Part shown: in pieces, positions 60,701 to 64,000 of the stretch | Position numbering within the stretch: position 1 is the stretch's first letter | Layout: each line of letters starts with the position of its first letter | NCBI RefSeq assembly: GCF_000276665.1 | Contig: NW_004955404.1 | Coordinates: 31,611,583 to 31,675,582, forward strand | DNA length: 64,000 bases | Direction of reading: 5' to 3' | Source of the DNA: Chinchilla lanigera | Taxonomy: Eukaryota; Chordata; Mammalia; Rodentia; Chinchillidae | The notes under the pieces: model-generated | The model's database searches: none | Seen by the model: the letters and a program-made list of their open reading frames with translations, nothing else | Told to the model about the DNA's origin: nothing | Made by a program: the position numbers and the translations under genes

Positions 60701-60911
60701 AAAATACTGTTTTCAAACACATTGGTCTTATTAAATTTGTTTTGTCTTTTAGCAAGACGAGATGAACTCCAGTCCAGGAAAGTGAAGTTAGACTATGAAG
60801 AGATTGGAGTATGTCAGAAGGAGGTCTTAATAACATGGGATAAGAAGTTGTTAAACTGCAGAGCAAAAATCAGATGTGATATGGAAGATATTCATATTAC
60901 TCTCAAAGAAG
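10880..60911 (+). CDS. TBC1D4: TBC1D4 (AS160) partial gene model, exons 2-15
   Basis: Fourteen exons join to 2269 bases (756 codons plus one base) without a stop. TBC1D4 is a cytosolic RabGAP. In its unphosphorylated form it keeps GLUT4 storage vesicles inside muscle and fat cells, and Akt or AMPK phosphorylation with 14-3-3 binding relieves this. Identity is fixed by the Akt-site contexts RRRHAS, RGRLGS and RRRAHTFS; the paralogue TBC1D1 has RRRANT at the last site. The order of the pieces (PTB strands, phospho-linker, calmodulin helix, lead-in to TBC) is as in human. Exon lengths place the S570, S588, T642, R684 and S751 equivalents exactly at their human numbers. Exon 1 (N-terminus), the TBC catalytic domain and the 3' end lie outside the window. 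The individual exons are listed separately. Confidence 0.97.
11180..11218 (+). repeat. Acidic GAG/GAA codon run inside exon 2
   Basis: Thirteen codons encode five Glu, Gly, four Glu, Ala, Glu, Asp. They sit in the disordered loop of the second PTB domain. The purine-rich run may be a slippage expansion; the corresponding human segment, as I recall it, is much less acidic. Confidence 0.9.
11477..12905. other. Intron 2
   Basis: The first 80 bases continue the GC-rich patch of exon 2. The rest is AT-rich with a poly-T run near 12270-12291. I see no further gene or recognisable mobile element. Confidence 0.85.
12906..12995 (+). CDS. TBC1D4: TBC1D4 exon 3: PTB strands
   Basis: 30 codons, phase 0 to phase 0, acceptor ttttaag and donor CAG/gtatgt. 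It encodes [20 protein letters not shown] and then [10 protein letters not shown]. This is the central beta-sheet stretch of the second PTB domain, where exon 2 left off. The intron before it is short (1.4 kb). The sequence looks essentially unchanged from the mammalian protein as I recall it. Confidence 0.97.
13850..13956 (-). mobile_element. ID-like (tRNA-Ala) SINE with target-site duplication
   Basis: Reverse complement of the GGGGCTGGGGATTTAGCTCA family, with an A-rich tail seen as T/TTTTG units at 13850-13876. The 14-base duplication catgactgcttctt flanks it at 13836-13849 and 13957-13970. Confidence 0.93.
15294..15500 (+). mobile_element. MIR SINE
   Basis: Shows the MIR order: accatttatccaacattcc, the region around tattactgctattttgaaat, and an end with cca-agatttaagc. 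Diverged but collinear. Confidence 0.6.
16335..16439 (+). CDS. TBC1D4: TBC1D4 exon 4: PTB core
   Basis: 35 codons, phase 0 to phase 0, acceptor gtcatccag and donor CTG/gtaagt. It encodes [20 protein letters not shown] then [15 protein letters not shown]. The motif of strands [11 protein letters not shown] and YICYVFQC is the usual end of the PTB beta-sandwich, and the C-terminal helix follows in exon 5. The open frame continues about 95 bases past the donor, but a perfect gtaagt and the match of the next exon settle the boundary. Confidence 0.97.
17781..17870 (-). mobile_element. ID-like SINE fragment
   Basis: The + strand contains agtgctgtgggttgaaccca, gcaagcactctaccattgag and cccctcagcc, a reverse-oriented ID element that is old and diverged. 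Confidence 0.7.
19100..19225. repeat. Pyrimidine microsatellite, TTCC-rich
   Basis: CT-rich sequence ends in (TTCC)n at about 19160-19225. Confidence 0.9.
21363..21473 (+). mobile_element. ID-like SINE with target-site duplication
   Basis: Contains the tRNA-derived body ggggctggggatttagctca, an A-box to B-box span with ggtcatgaattcaattcc, and an A-rich tail with a run of C. The direct duplication aagaagactaaca flanks it at 21346-21358 and just after the tail. Confidence 0.93.
22001..22133 (+). CDS. TBC1D4: TBC1D4 exon 5: PTB C-terminal helix
   Basis: 133 bases, starts in phase 0 and ends in phase 1 (GAA G/gtacag). The acceptor is ttccttcttgtag. It encodes [20 protein letters not shown] and then [24 protein letters not shown]. 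The first part is the amphipathic helix that closes the second PTB domain. The Cys-rich [17 protein letters not shown] begins the linker conserved between TBC1D4 and TBC1D1. It lies 5.6 kb downstream of exon 4. Confidence 0.97.
24317..24431. other. Assembly gap
   Basis: 115 N followed directly by (CA)9-10, so a CA microsatellite inside the L1 3' UTR is the likely cause. Confidence 0.95.
24432..24450. repeat. CA microsatellite
   Basis: Short (CA)n that abuts the N gap. Its true length is hidden. Confidence 0.85.
26214..27257 (+). mobile_element. L1 insertion with 5' inversion (twin priming)
   Basis: The left 520 bases (26214 to about 26733) are reverse-oriented L1 ORF2 sequence. From about 26735 (ttatataatggagtactact) the element runs forward through the ORF2 end (cagccataaagaaggataaa) and the 3' UTR to a tail at aaaaaagcaataaaac. 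Both segments meet at the same L1 position, marked by ataatgga. The 9-base duplication aaacaatgg flanks the whole unit at 26205-26213 and 27258-27266. No working reading frame. Confidence 0.85.
27640..27712 (-). mobile_element. ID-like SINE fragment
   Basis: The + strand reads ggtattgggaatcaaactga, agccctcacacatgcaaggt and cattgccagctctcac, a reverse-oriented, diverged ID element. Confidence 0.65.
28468..28559 (+). CDS. TBC1D4: TBC1D4 exon 6
   Basis: 92 bases, enters in phase 1 and leaves in phase 0 (GTT CAG/gtacca), acceptor ccctcatctcag. It encodes [20 protein letters not shown] then [11 protein letters not shown]. This is a charged, probably helical segment between the second PTB domain and the phospho-linker. 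Only 233 bases of intron separate it from exon 7, the shortest intron in the window. Confidence 0.97.
28793..28903 (+). CDS. TBC1D4: TBC1D4 exon 7
   Basis: 37 codons, phase 0 to phase 0, acceptor ttgtctgttcaacag and donor TCG/gtgaga. It encodes [20 protein letters not shown] then [17 protein letters not shown]. The stretch is helical in character ([20 protein letters not shown]) and leads into the disordered, phosphorylated linker of exons 8-11. No catalytic role is known for this part. Confidence 0.97.
28904..30603. other. Intron 7
   Basis: Holds a degenerate B1 (30071-30190). The stretch 29217-29960 is relatively GC-rich and has an antisense open frame of 177 codons that I do not recognise and do not consider a gene. 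Confidence 0.8.
30071..30190 (+). mobile_element. B1 SINE
   Basis: gctgggcatgcctgtaatcc, cagcactcaggaggctaagg, accagcctgaa and gtgagactcagtctc are in B1 order, with an A-rich tail. Diverged. Confidence 0.88.
30604..30723 (+). CDS. TBC1D4: TBC1D4 exon 8: S570 region
   Basis: 40 codons, phase 0 to phase 0, acceptor ctttctctag and donor AGG/gtaaga. It encodes [20 protein letters not shown] then [20 protein letters not shown]. The [14 protein letters not shown] element carries Akt-type basic residues before Ser/Thr. The second Ser of TSS (TCC at 30700-30702) falls at the human S570 position when counted from T642. Confidence 0.97.
31045..31262 (-). mobile_element. mariner transposon fragment, minus strand
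   Basis: Translated on the minus strand it gives [15 protein letters not shown], matching the SPDLAP-x-DFxLFPKLK signature that ends the DDD triad of mariner transposases. [13 protein letters not shown] and KTLRKEEFY follow. Stops and frameshifts break the frame. Confidence 0.8.
31268..31440 (+). mobile_element. mariner transposon fragment, plus strand
   Basis: Encodes [12 protein letters not shown] followed by stops. The family C-terminus has EDFQxCFRKWxxRW-like sequence. It abuts the minus-strand fragment at 31045-31262, in the opposite orientation. Confidence 0.75.
32224..32319 (+). mobile_element. ID-like SINE
   Basis: gaccagggatatagctcagt, cctgcctggcaagtgcaaag and gttcaatttctggtacc are in the ID order, with an A-rich tail. 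No clear duplication. Confidence 0.88.
32562..32912 (-). mobile_element. MaLR-type LTR, minus strand
   Basis: cctgtcactgagatatgaca, the segment with aaggtagaaacatcatggtg and gctgggaagcagaac, and a Pro/His-like spacer match the reverse complement of MLT1/MST-type LTRs. It is homologous to 53919-54370. Non-coding, probably a solo LTR truncated at its right end. Confidence 0.65.
33503..33575 (-). mobile_element. ID-like SINE
   Basis: The + strand reads agtgctggggattgaaccta, ggaccttgtgcatgctaggc and gtgagctacatctgcaac, the reverse of an ID element of the older, standard type rather than the GGTACCGG type. Confidence 0.85.
33600..34185 (-). mobile_element. Ancient L1 (L1M-type) 3' segment
   Basis: Collinear with the reverse complement of old mammalian L1 3' ends: aggtatagttcagtggtggt, tcccgaactgaaactacata, tagcgtgtgtcagaatttta and gctcagaagtggaatttgct. 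Degraded. Confidence 0.7.
34190..35265 (-). mobile_element. L1 3' segment interrupted by a SINE
   Basis: Reverse L1 sequence before 34410 and after 34520 (ctgacttatttcacctaaca, gtgctgctataaatgtgggt, ctgatttttt) is split by the SINE at 34419-34519. The L1 is therefore the older insertion. No open ORF2. Confidence 0.75.
34419..34519 (-). mobile_element. ID-like SINE nested in L1
   Basis: The + strand has a T-rich tail, then ccagtaccaggaatcgaact, cacgaccttgcgcttgccag and ctgaatccccagcccc. The flanking duplication gggtttttc lies at 34410-34418 and from 34520. Confidence 0.92.
35266..35395 (-). mobile_element. L1 remnant
   Basis: cctaccagcaatccatgaag and atccttgccaacacttgtaa are typical of the reverse complement of the L1 ORF2 end. 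It is probably a piece of a separate older L1. Confidence 0.6.
35655..35825 (+). mobile_element. MER5A-type DNA transposon (hAT, non-autonomous)
   Basis: aaagtatggtcacacacaag, catcattagtattatctggg, gtaatctgggttttaacacg and tcctccaggtgatgctgaag are in the MER5A order. Diverged. Confidence 0.8.
35930..36090 (+). mobile_element. MIR SINE
   Basis: Contains the MIR central and 3' part: gagcttagagaaatt, ataatttccccactcg and gttctgaggattaaatgtgt. Confidence 0.7.
37320..37565 (+). mobile_element. MIR SINE with a 20-base tandem duplication
   Basis: Contains gtgtaaatttgggcagcata, gagttgtgaggattgcgata and ggcccatgagaagcattcag in MIR order. Between them gtgttcttgtctatgaggct occurs twice head to tail at 37403-37442. 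Confidence 0.75.
39413..39607 (+). mobile_element. Composite B1-ID SINE
   Basis: B1-like body (cataccttgtaatcccagct-type; tactgaggagactgaggcag; ctccatctcag), an A-rich linker, then an ID-like body (gacgtagctcagtggcagag, ccctgggttcagtcctcaga) and an A tail. An imperfect duplication (caatttac / caattcac) flanks both halves, so they moved as one unit. Confidence 0.85.
40109..40183 (+). CDS. TBC1D4: TBC1D4 exon 9: S588 region
   Basis: 25 codons, phase 0 to phase 0, acceptor ctcttcactag and donor AAG/gtatct. It encodes [20 protein letters not shown] then LASEK. RGRLGS (Ser codon AGT at 40139-40141) matches the human S588 Akt site. FERSNS is a second basophilic-kinase context. It lies 9.4 kb downstream of exon 8, after the longest fully contained intron. 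Confidence 0.97.
40184..41481. other. Intron 9
   Basis: About 1.3 kb of AT-rich sequence. I see no recognisable element or gene. Confidence 0.85.
41482..41708 (+). CDS. TBC1D4: TBC1D4 exon 10: T642 Akt site
   Basis: 227 bases, enters in phase 0 and leaves in phase 2 (TGC AG/gtaagt), acceptor gcttgcgtttcag. A Pro/Ser-rich stretch ([20 protein letters not shown]) is followed by [11 protein letters not shown] and [14 protein letters not shown]. The Thr (ACT at 41599-41601) is the human T642 equivalent, a principal Akt site and 14-3-3 docking residue. The HTF context, rather than NTL, separates TBC1D4 from TBC1D1. The exon ends [14 protein letters not shown]. It is GC-rich compared with its flanks, though less so than exon 2. 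Confidence 0.98.
42573..42703 (-). mobile_element. Degenerate composite SINE
   Basis: The + strand reads agtgctgacagttgaacaca, gagctacatttctagcact, then ctcaaacttgcaatagcttc and aatgctgggatcaccc. ID-then-B1 order in reverse, shortened. Confidence 0.65.
43486..43584 (+). mobile_element. ID-like SINE with target-site duplication
   Basis: ggggctggggatttagctca, cctgcctggcaagctcgagg and gattcctggtacca, ending in a run of A. The duplication agtgtaact is at 43473-43481 and 43585-43593. It lies about 190 bases upstream of the cassette exon 11. Confidence 0.94.
43777..43941 (+). CDS. TBC1D4: TBC1D4 exon 11: long-isoform cassette exon
   Basis: 165 bases (55 codons), phase 2 at both ends (AG/C and ATC AG/gtgaga), acceptor ttttctgtactcag. 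It is therefore skippable without a frameshift. Ser-rich sequence with [20 protein letters not shown], a repeated FSAPS motif (S704 region) and [14 protein letters not shown]. In human, exons 11 and 12 are included mainly in the skeletal-muscle long isoform; residues 678-740 are absent from the short form. The codon CGA at 43793-43795 falls at human Arg684, the site of the Greenlandic p.Arg684Ter variant, and here also is a CpG-containing CGA. Inclusion in this species is inferred. Confidence 0.95.
44765..44875 (-). mobile_element. L1 remnant
   Basis: cacattttatccactcttgc and tgatggacatttgggttgct match the reverse of the L1 ORF2 end. Short and diverged. Confidence 0.65.
45428..45605 (+). mobile_element. 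B1 SINE with duplicated right half
   Basis: ggtgtggtggcgcacgcctg, taatcccagcactggggagg, then ggccagcctgggctac and again ggccagcctgaactgc before the final gagaccttgtctc. The tail is (AAAT)n to 45605. The internal repeat of the GGCCAGCCTG unit is shared with 50848-51001. Confidence 0.93.
45786..45875 (+). other. Exon-like open segment in intron 11
   Basis: 90 bases between acceptor tttgtgtttag and donor ACG/gtaaat, phase 2 at both ends. Joined to exon 11 it reads [20 protein letters not shown] then [10 protein letters not shown], and it returns to frame for exon 12 or 13. I do not know this exon from any TBC1D4 transcript. It may be an unused pseudoexon. Confidence 0.3.
46300..46560 (-). mobile_element. 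L1 remnant
   Basis: tttatccatgcacttaggga and tggacatgtggttgtttcta are diverged reverse L1 sequence. The following 46590-46960 may be a further LINE remnant. Confidence 0.5.
47040..47290 (+). mobile_element. mariner transposon fragment
   Basis: Encodes [19 protein letters not shown], then [20 protein letters not shown] and [12 protein letters not shown], then WEKCIQ after a stop. This is the same mariner family as 31045-31440, in the same gene. Broken by stops. Confidence 0.8.
48440..48463 (+). CDS. TBC1D4: TBC1D4 exon 12: 24-base microexon
   Basis: A 24-base exon between acceptor gttatactag and donor AG/gtgatt, phase 2 at both ends. Joined to exons 11 and 13 it reads RQDTASES with a shared Ser, giving [15 protein letters not shown], which matches the mammalian long-isoform junction as I recall it. 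It is too short for any open-reading-frame scan and was found by looking for these residues between exons 11 and 13. It is separated by 4.5 kb and 6.9 kb from its neighbours. In human it is co-regulated with exon 11 as a tissue-specific block. Confidence 0.9.
50848..51001 (+). mobile_element. B1 SINE with duplicated right half and target-site duplication
   Basis: gccaggcgtggtggtgcatg, cctgtaatcccagcactcag, with ccagcctgggctac and ggccagcctgaactgc in succession and gagaccctgtctt at the end. The 11-base duplication aaatatctata flanks it at 50837-50847 and 51002-51012. Confidence 0.94.
51136..51229 (+). mobile_element. ID-like SINE with target-site duplication
   Basis: ggggctggggatttagctca, cctgcctggcaagcgcaagg, tcgtgagttcagttcccggt. 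Looks young: the body is close to those at 54663 and 13850. ggaaagaaa flanks both ends. Confidence 0.94.
51395..51630 (+). mobile_element. MIR SINE
   Basis: Well preserved MIR: gagaattacttagccttctt, cttgaaatgggaatagtaat, gttgctgtgaggatgaaatt and caatgcctggcatgcagtat in order. Confidence 0.9.
51635..51795 (-). mobile_element. B1 SINE
   Basis: The + strand has a T/ATT-rich start, ttttgagacaagtcacacta, tcctcctgcttcagcctcca and gtgctgggattacgggtgtg, a reverse B1. Confidence 0.9.
52655..52765 (+). mobile_element. MIR fragment
   Basis: actaatacttactgaatagt and the following Ttt-rich stretch resemble the 5' part of MIR. It lies 45 bases upstream of the open segment at 52809. Weak. Confidence 0.4.
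52809..52920 (+). other. Exon-like open segment in intron 12 ending in a stop
   Basis: After a pyrimidine-rich acceptor (ttgttgtttgttaacag) 36 codons are open: [36 protein letters not shown], then TAA at 52918-52920. It enters in phase 2, so it would fit after exon 11 or 12. No good donor is seen. I do not recognise the peptide. Confidence 0.25.
53919..54370 (-). mobile_element. MaLR-type LTR, minus strand
   Basis: Read on the minus strand it begins ggatggtttagatttaaaat and contains gtgattggatcatgagggct and ccattgattagatcatcacc, typical of MLT1/MST LTRs of ERVL-MaLR elements. No internal retroviral sequence adjoins it, so it is probably a solo LTR. Confidence 0.75.
54663..54784 (+). mobile_element. 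Young ID-like SINE with a 40-base A tail
   Basis: ggggctggggatttagctca, cctgcctggcaagtgcaagg, ttcctggtaccggagaaaaa, then an almost uninterrupted A tail. The 14-base duplication aaagaattctggtt is exact at 54649-54662 and just after the tail, which argues for a recent insertion. Confidence 0.96.
55391..55551 (+). CDS. TBC1D4: TBC1D4 exon 13: S751 region
   Basis: 161 bases, enters in phase 2 (AG/T GAT) and leaves in phase 1 (CAA G/gtctgt), acceptor ggcattctgcag. It encodes [20 protein letters not shown], then [20 protein letters not shown] and [19 protein letters not shown] holds the human S751 equivalent. [16 protein letters not shown] is a strongly basic, hydrophobic segment. The donor gtctgt is weak (C at +3, T at +4), yet it is the only one that keeps the frame into exon 14. 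Confidence 0.97.
56473..56575 (+). mobile_element. Degenerate ID-like SINE
   Basis: gtggtgtatttcagtggtag, gctctgggtttcatccctag and an A-rich tail with AACAAAA. The order is right but the body is diverged. Confidence 0.6.
56991..57017. repeat. 27-base direct repeat, copy 1
   Basis: The 27 bases beginning ctttgtaaacacctttaaat and ending gtagaag recur exactly at 57600-57626. Confidence 0.95.
57600..57626. repeat. 27-base direct repeat, copy 2
   Basis: Exact second copy of the sequence at 56991-57017, 609 bases downstream and 90 bases before exon 14. Confidence 0.95.
57717..57926 (+). CDS. TBC1D4: TBC1D4 exon 14: calmodulin-binding helix
   Basis: 210 bases, enters in phase 1 (G/AT) and leaves in phase 1 (GAA G/gttagc), acceptor cttcactgcag. 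It encodes [20 protein letters not shown], an acidic patch [14 protein letters not shown], and then [20 protein letters not shown] followed by EKENQKLE. The Trp- and Lys-containing amphipathic helix [16 protein letters not shown] is the calmodulin-binding segment of AS160 (human about residues 834-855). The Leu-rich heptads continue into a predicted coiled coil that runs into exon 15. Confidence 0.97.
57927..60752. other. Intron 14
   Basis: AT-rich intron with one ID-like SINE (60177-60270). Nothing else is recognised. Confidence 0.85.
60177..60270 (+). mobile_element. ID-like SINE
   Basis: ggctggggttgtagctcagt, ggtagagtgtgcgcttggta and an end with caccaaaagcgaaaaagg. It resembles the standard ID type rather than the GGTACCGG type. 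Confidence 0.88.
60753..60911 (+). CDS. TBC1D4: TBC1D4 exon 15: lead-in to the TBC domain
   Basis: 159 bases, enters in phase 1 (G/CA) and leaves in phase 1 (GAA G/gtattc), acceptor tttgtcttttag. It encodes [40 protein letters not shown] and [13 protein letters not shown]. This is the helical region directly before the RabGAP domain, whose first residues (KEG/VPKSRRG in the family) should come from the next exon, which is not in the window. The donor gtattc is weak at +4 and +5, and the frame stays open for 46 codons past it (see findings). Confidence 0.96.
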
Positions 60912-61984
60912 GTATTCATGAAGATTTCAATAATTTTCTTTTTCAGAAAAAATTTCAGAGAATTCATTGGTTTTTTGCAGCTCAGACAATTTTGTCATGT
61001 GTTTTTGCTTGTAAAAAGAAGGAAAGTAATTTGTTTCTGGGTGTGTTTTGGTGATGTGGTTGCTAATGGTGCTGGTGGAGATACAGTTCCTGAAGAGGTG
61101 GCAGACCCCTTTTCTGCAGACCCTCCTGCCTGCTTCAGCCAGCTGTTTTCTGCTTTTACCAAGGAAGAACTGCATGGCTTGGTACAAATCTTTGATCACT
61201 GCCATGAAAATAGTTTGTACTTACAAGCTTGATTCATTTCTATCATTTTGTCAGAAGTGCATATTTAGATTCTATATATTTATATGAATGTGTACATATA
61301 TCCACATGTATTTACATATACAGAATTACCTGATGCATCATTTTTCCCCTCTATCTTCTTCTGCCTTCATTTACTTTGGAAAAACCATTTTTATATAGTC
61401 ACTATATTGTATTTACTCTTGTGTTATTATCTGACACTTAAATGCTTGATATTTAAACATTTAAAATTTAAAATGGAAACAAAAATATGAATCTTTTGTG
61501 TGGAATTTATGTGACCCAGATTTAAGAAATTAAAATGAGAGTCTCCCATGGTTTGCATAAGCTGGGTATAGAGTAAAAATTGCAAAATACCCAAAGAAAT
61601 CTGATAATTTTGTTTCAAAAGCCTGTGATAATGGGTAAGCTGTTGATTTATTATGTCAGATGCCATGTTTACAAGCCCGATATCTTGTTCTTTCTCTTCA
61701 AATATTTGGAAATCCTAAAGATTTTTGTTGAATGCGTTATTTGGGAGAGAAAATAGTGACCAATGAAATGTGTGTGAGCTGCAGGTGTCGCCACTCTTTG
61801 GTTTGACTTTTACAGATGTTTTAGGGGTGCTCATGTTCCTTTTCCTTATAGGTACAGTTTAACCTTCTCACATGCGCGCAAGGCCTCCCTGATCTCTCCT
61901 TCCATCTCTCTGATCACATTTCTGCTTCAGCTTTGTACTTTGAACTACTTTGGGTGCCACTGTGCCCCAGGGTAGTTCTTCGCT

Positions 61985-62110
61985 GGAGTGTTCCAGCCCT
62001 CCTTTGATGCTTCTTCCTTCCTTACCTCTCTCCCTTCGTGCTGTTTCTCTTCTTTTCCATTCCCTCTGCTTCTTACTCCTCTTTTTCTCTCCCTTCCCTC
62101 TGTGCCTCTT
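61985..62110. repeat. Pyrimidine-rich tract
   Basis: CT-rich over about 120 bases with no regular unit. Confidence 0.7.
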
Positions 62111-62393
62111 AGGTTCTTCACAAAACCCTCTTCCTGAAGTGATTGTTGCCGACACTCAGCCTAGAAAATTCTGTTCTCTCATAGGTCTCAGTTCAAATTC
62201 TATTATTTCCTCAGAGCACCATCCCTGGTCCTCACAAGCAAAATAAATAGGTTTTGCTTTGTCACTCGTTCTCACAATCAATTGTACTTATCCTAATTTG
62301 TAATATTATATTGATGTGTATATTTTTTAGTGTTTTTCTTGCTCTACTACTGCACAGCTAGCTACCAAGGTAGTATGTTGCACAAGTTATTTG

Positions 62394-62448
62394 TTGGATG
62401 GATGCATGGATGGGTGGATGGATGGGTGGGTGGGTGGGTGGGTGGATG
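62394..62448. repeat. GGAT/GGGT tetranucleotide microsatellite
   Basis: (GGAT)n mixed with (GGGT)n: gatgggtgggtgggtgggtg in the middle. Confidence 0.93.
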
Positions 62449-63679
62449 AATTAGACTGATTTTCCTGAAAATGGATTTATGCATCTCTCTGAGACAAGAT
62501 AGCCTCGGTACCATCTCGGTGCTCCATTACATACTGGAGGCCCAATTAATGTTTATTTAATTAACATGAGTTAACTTTTTGTACAATTGTTGTTGCATAG
62601 GTAGTGAAACAGCCCACTCAAATTAACAATGATTTATTAATTGGCTAATGAAAGTTATTCTGTAAAAGTGACATTTTATCTGCTGTTATTCATTCACTAA
62701 TTCAACAAACTTTTAAGCAGCAAGATATATTCTTGGATTTCATCCTTCAGAGATGAAAGTGTGCTCTCTGTTTCCAAGGAACTCAACATCCACAGTGGGG
62801 AAGATAGACAAGCATACAGTCTAGAGTCAAATGTAAGCCACCATGGCAATATTACAATAGGCATCAAATTGTATGTGAAAAAGGATTCTTCTTAGAGGTG
62901 ATAGTGAACATTTCAGCAGAAAAGGTAGCGCTCAGGCTTATCCATAAAAGATGAATAATAATAGTCTGGGCCATAAAATGGGAGAGCTTGGAATTCCAGA
63001 AAGGCAACCACAGCAGGAGCAAGAAATTTGAGAAGTGAAAATAACCACAGTATTTGGAATACAGCAGAGAATGAGGCTAGCAAAGGCAAGGAGACCTGTA
63101 TTGTGGTGGGAGGTTTATACATTAGGTCAAGCCTCAGCTTTACCTGCTGGGCAGTAATACTTTTACATTTTGCAAACACTAGGATTGCAGTCAGAAAAGA
63201 TTACTGCCTTTAAACCTTCCTTTAACCAGCTGCAGTAATGAACCTGTTCGGCCCCTGTTTAATGAACTGAAAACTCTTAGTGAGTAAAACAAAGTTATCT
63301 ATACAATGTAGGATTAAATTTTTGTCCTTCCCACCTACTTCCTGTCTGTTCACATAAAAACATAGTTTTAGCATACTTTCAACTGATATGCTTGAATTTT
63401 AAGCTTAGTAGAGTTAATATTTCATTATAAGTGCCAAGTATTTCTTTATAATGGCTGAATGCAGTTTTGGAATGCTTCAGTTATCCCTTCTTTCTGTGTT
63501 TACTGCTTTTATTATCTTATCCTTTTATGACCATATAGGAATGGTTTTTAAGTAGTCTTTTTACAAAATTACTTACGGATGACAAACACTTAGAAATTAT
63601 AATGTGAGGATTAGCATTTGTTGCTGTCTTCAAGCCAAATGAAAGGTAACGTTAGGCAGTAATAAATTTTGAGATTTCA

Positions 63680-63850
63680 GGATTTGGCTTCTGCAACCAG
63701 ACTTTTGGAGTTCTGATTCTATACTACCACTTACTAGCTGGGTGAACCTGTGCAAACCACTTCATGTTTTTCTGCAACAACTTTCCCATCTGTAAAGTGG
63801 TACTACTAGTAATTGGCTACCTCATAGCATTTTCCTCTTTGTGAATGACA
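63680..63850 (+). mobile_element. MIR SINE
   Basis: ccacttactagctgggtgaa, ctgcaacaactttcccatct and gtaaagtggtactactagta are in MIR order and well preserved. Confidence 0.85.
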
Positions 63851-64000
63851 ATGCTCAGTAGTGAAAAAAAATCTTAATAAGTCTTTTCTTAAGTGGTCAG
63901 TCTCTGTTGGTTGATGTTATTGCTAACATGGCTGTTATTATTATCATTATTTGGAGGCTTTCATTCACAAGATGTCAGGAGCCATAGAATTAAACTTGGA

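Larger units (their letters stand above)
60912..64000. other. Intron 15 (5' part)
   Basis: The next family exon, which would start the TBC domain, is not found before the window ends. The stretch holds CT-rich DNA (61985-62110), a GGAT/GGGT microsatellite (62394-62448), an ancient dispersed repeat (about 62690-63130) and a MIR (63680-63850). Confidence 0.8.

Noticed and set aside
1..64000. CRISPR arrays, operons, phage or other prokaryote-type systems
   Set aside because: None seen. The sequence is mammalian intron/exon DNA throughout, and regularly spaced repeats are microsatellites.

Overview
This is a window of non-murid rodent nuclear DNA carrying the middle of one large gene, TBC1D4 (AS160, the Akt-substrate Rab GTPase-activating protein), on the + strand. 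The rodent call rests on interspersed repeats: many tRNA-Ala-derived ID-type SINEs, B1 (7SL-derived) SINEs, and composite B1-ID elements, together with L1, MIR, MER5A, mariner and MaLR-type sequences shared by placental mammals. The ID-like consensus and the B1 form with a duplicated right half are not the mouse or rat forms. A castorimorph such as beaver is possible but cannot be proved from this window. Two runs of N (408-507 and 24317-24431) show it is a draft assembly.

Fourteen coding exons can be placed to the base. They correspond to human exons 2-15 and span 10880-60911: 10880-11476, 12906-12995, 16335-16439, 22001-22133, 28468-28559, 28793-28903, 30604-30723, 40109-40183, 41482-41708, 43777-43941, 48440-48463 (a 24-base microexon), 55391-55551, 57717-57926 and 60753-60911. 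All have AG/GT boundaries, all phases agree, and the joined frame (2269 bases) has no stop. The part present covers the end of the first PTB region, the second PTB domain with its long phosphorylated loop, the linker with the Akt/AMPK sites (equivalents of human S318, S341, S570, S588, T642, S704, S751), the alternatively spliced long-isoform block (exons 11 and 12), the calmodulin-binding helix and the lead-in to the RabGAP (TBC) domain. Exon 1 lies upstream of the window and the catalytic TBC domain and 3' end lie downstream.

The other roughly 97 percent is intron. Layout: 1-10879 is intron 1; 11-23 kb holds exons 2-5; 23-28 kb is an L1-rich part of intron 5, including a 5'-inverted (twin-primed) L1; 28-31 kb holds exons 6-8; 31-40 kb is intron 8 with mariner, MaLR and nested L1/SINE copies; 40-44 kb holds exons 9-11; 44-55 kb has the microexon and two unexplained exon-like segments; 55-61 kb holds exons 13-15; 61-64 kb is intron 15.

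No other protein gene, RNA gene, CRISPR array or prokaryote-like system was found. The most interesting items are the exon 11/microexon 12 cassette, two exon-like open segments within that alternatively spliced part of the gene (45786-45875 and 52809-52920), a GC-rich acidic expansion in exon 2, the twin-primed L1, and an exact 27-base direct repeat in intron 13. Human residue numbers come from recalled family knowledge and agree internally with the exon lengths seen here.
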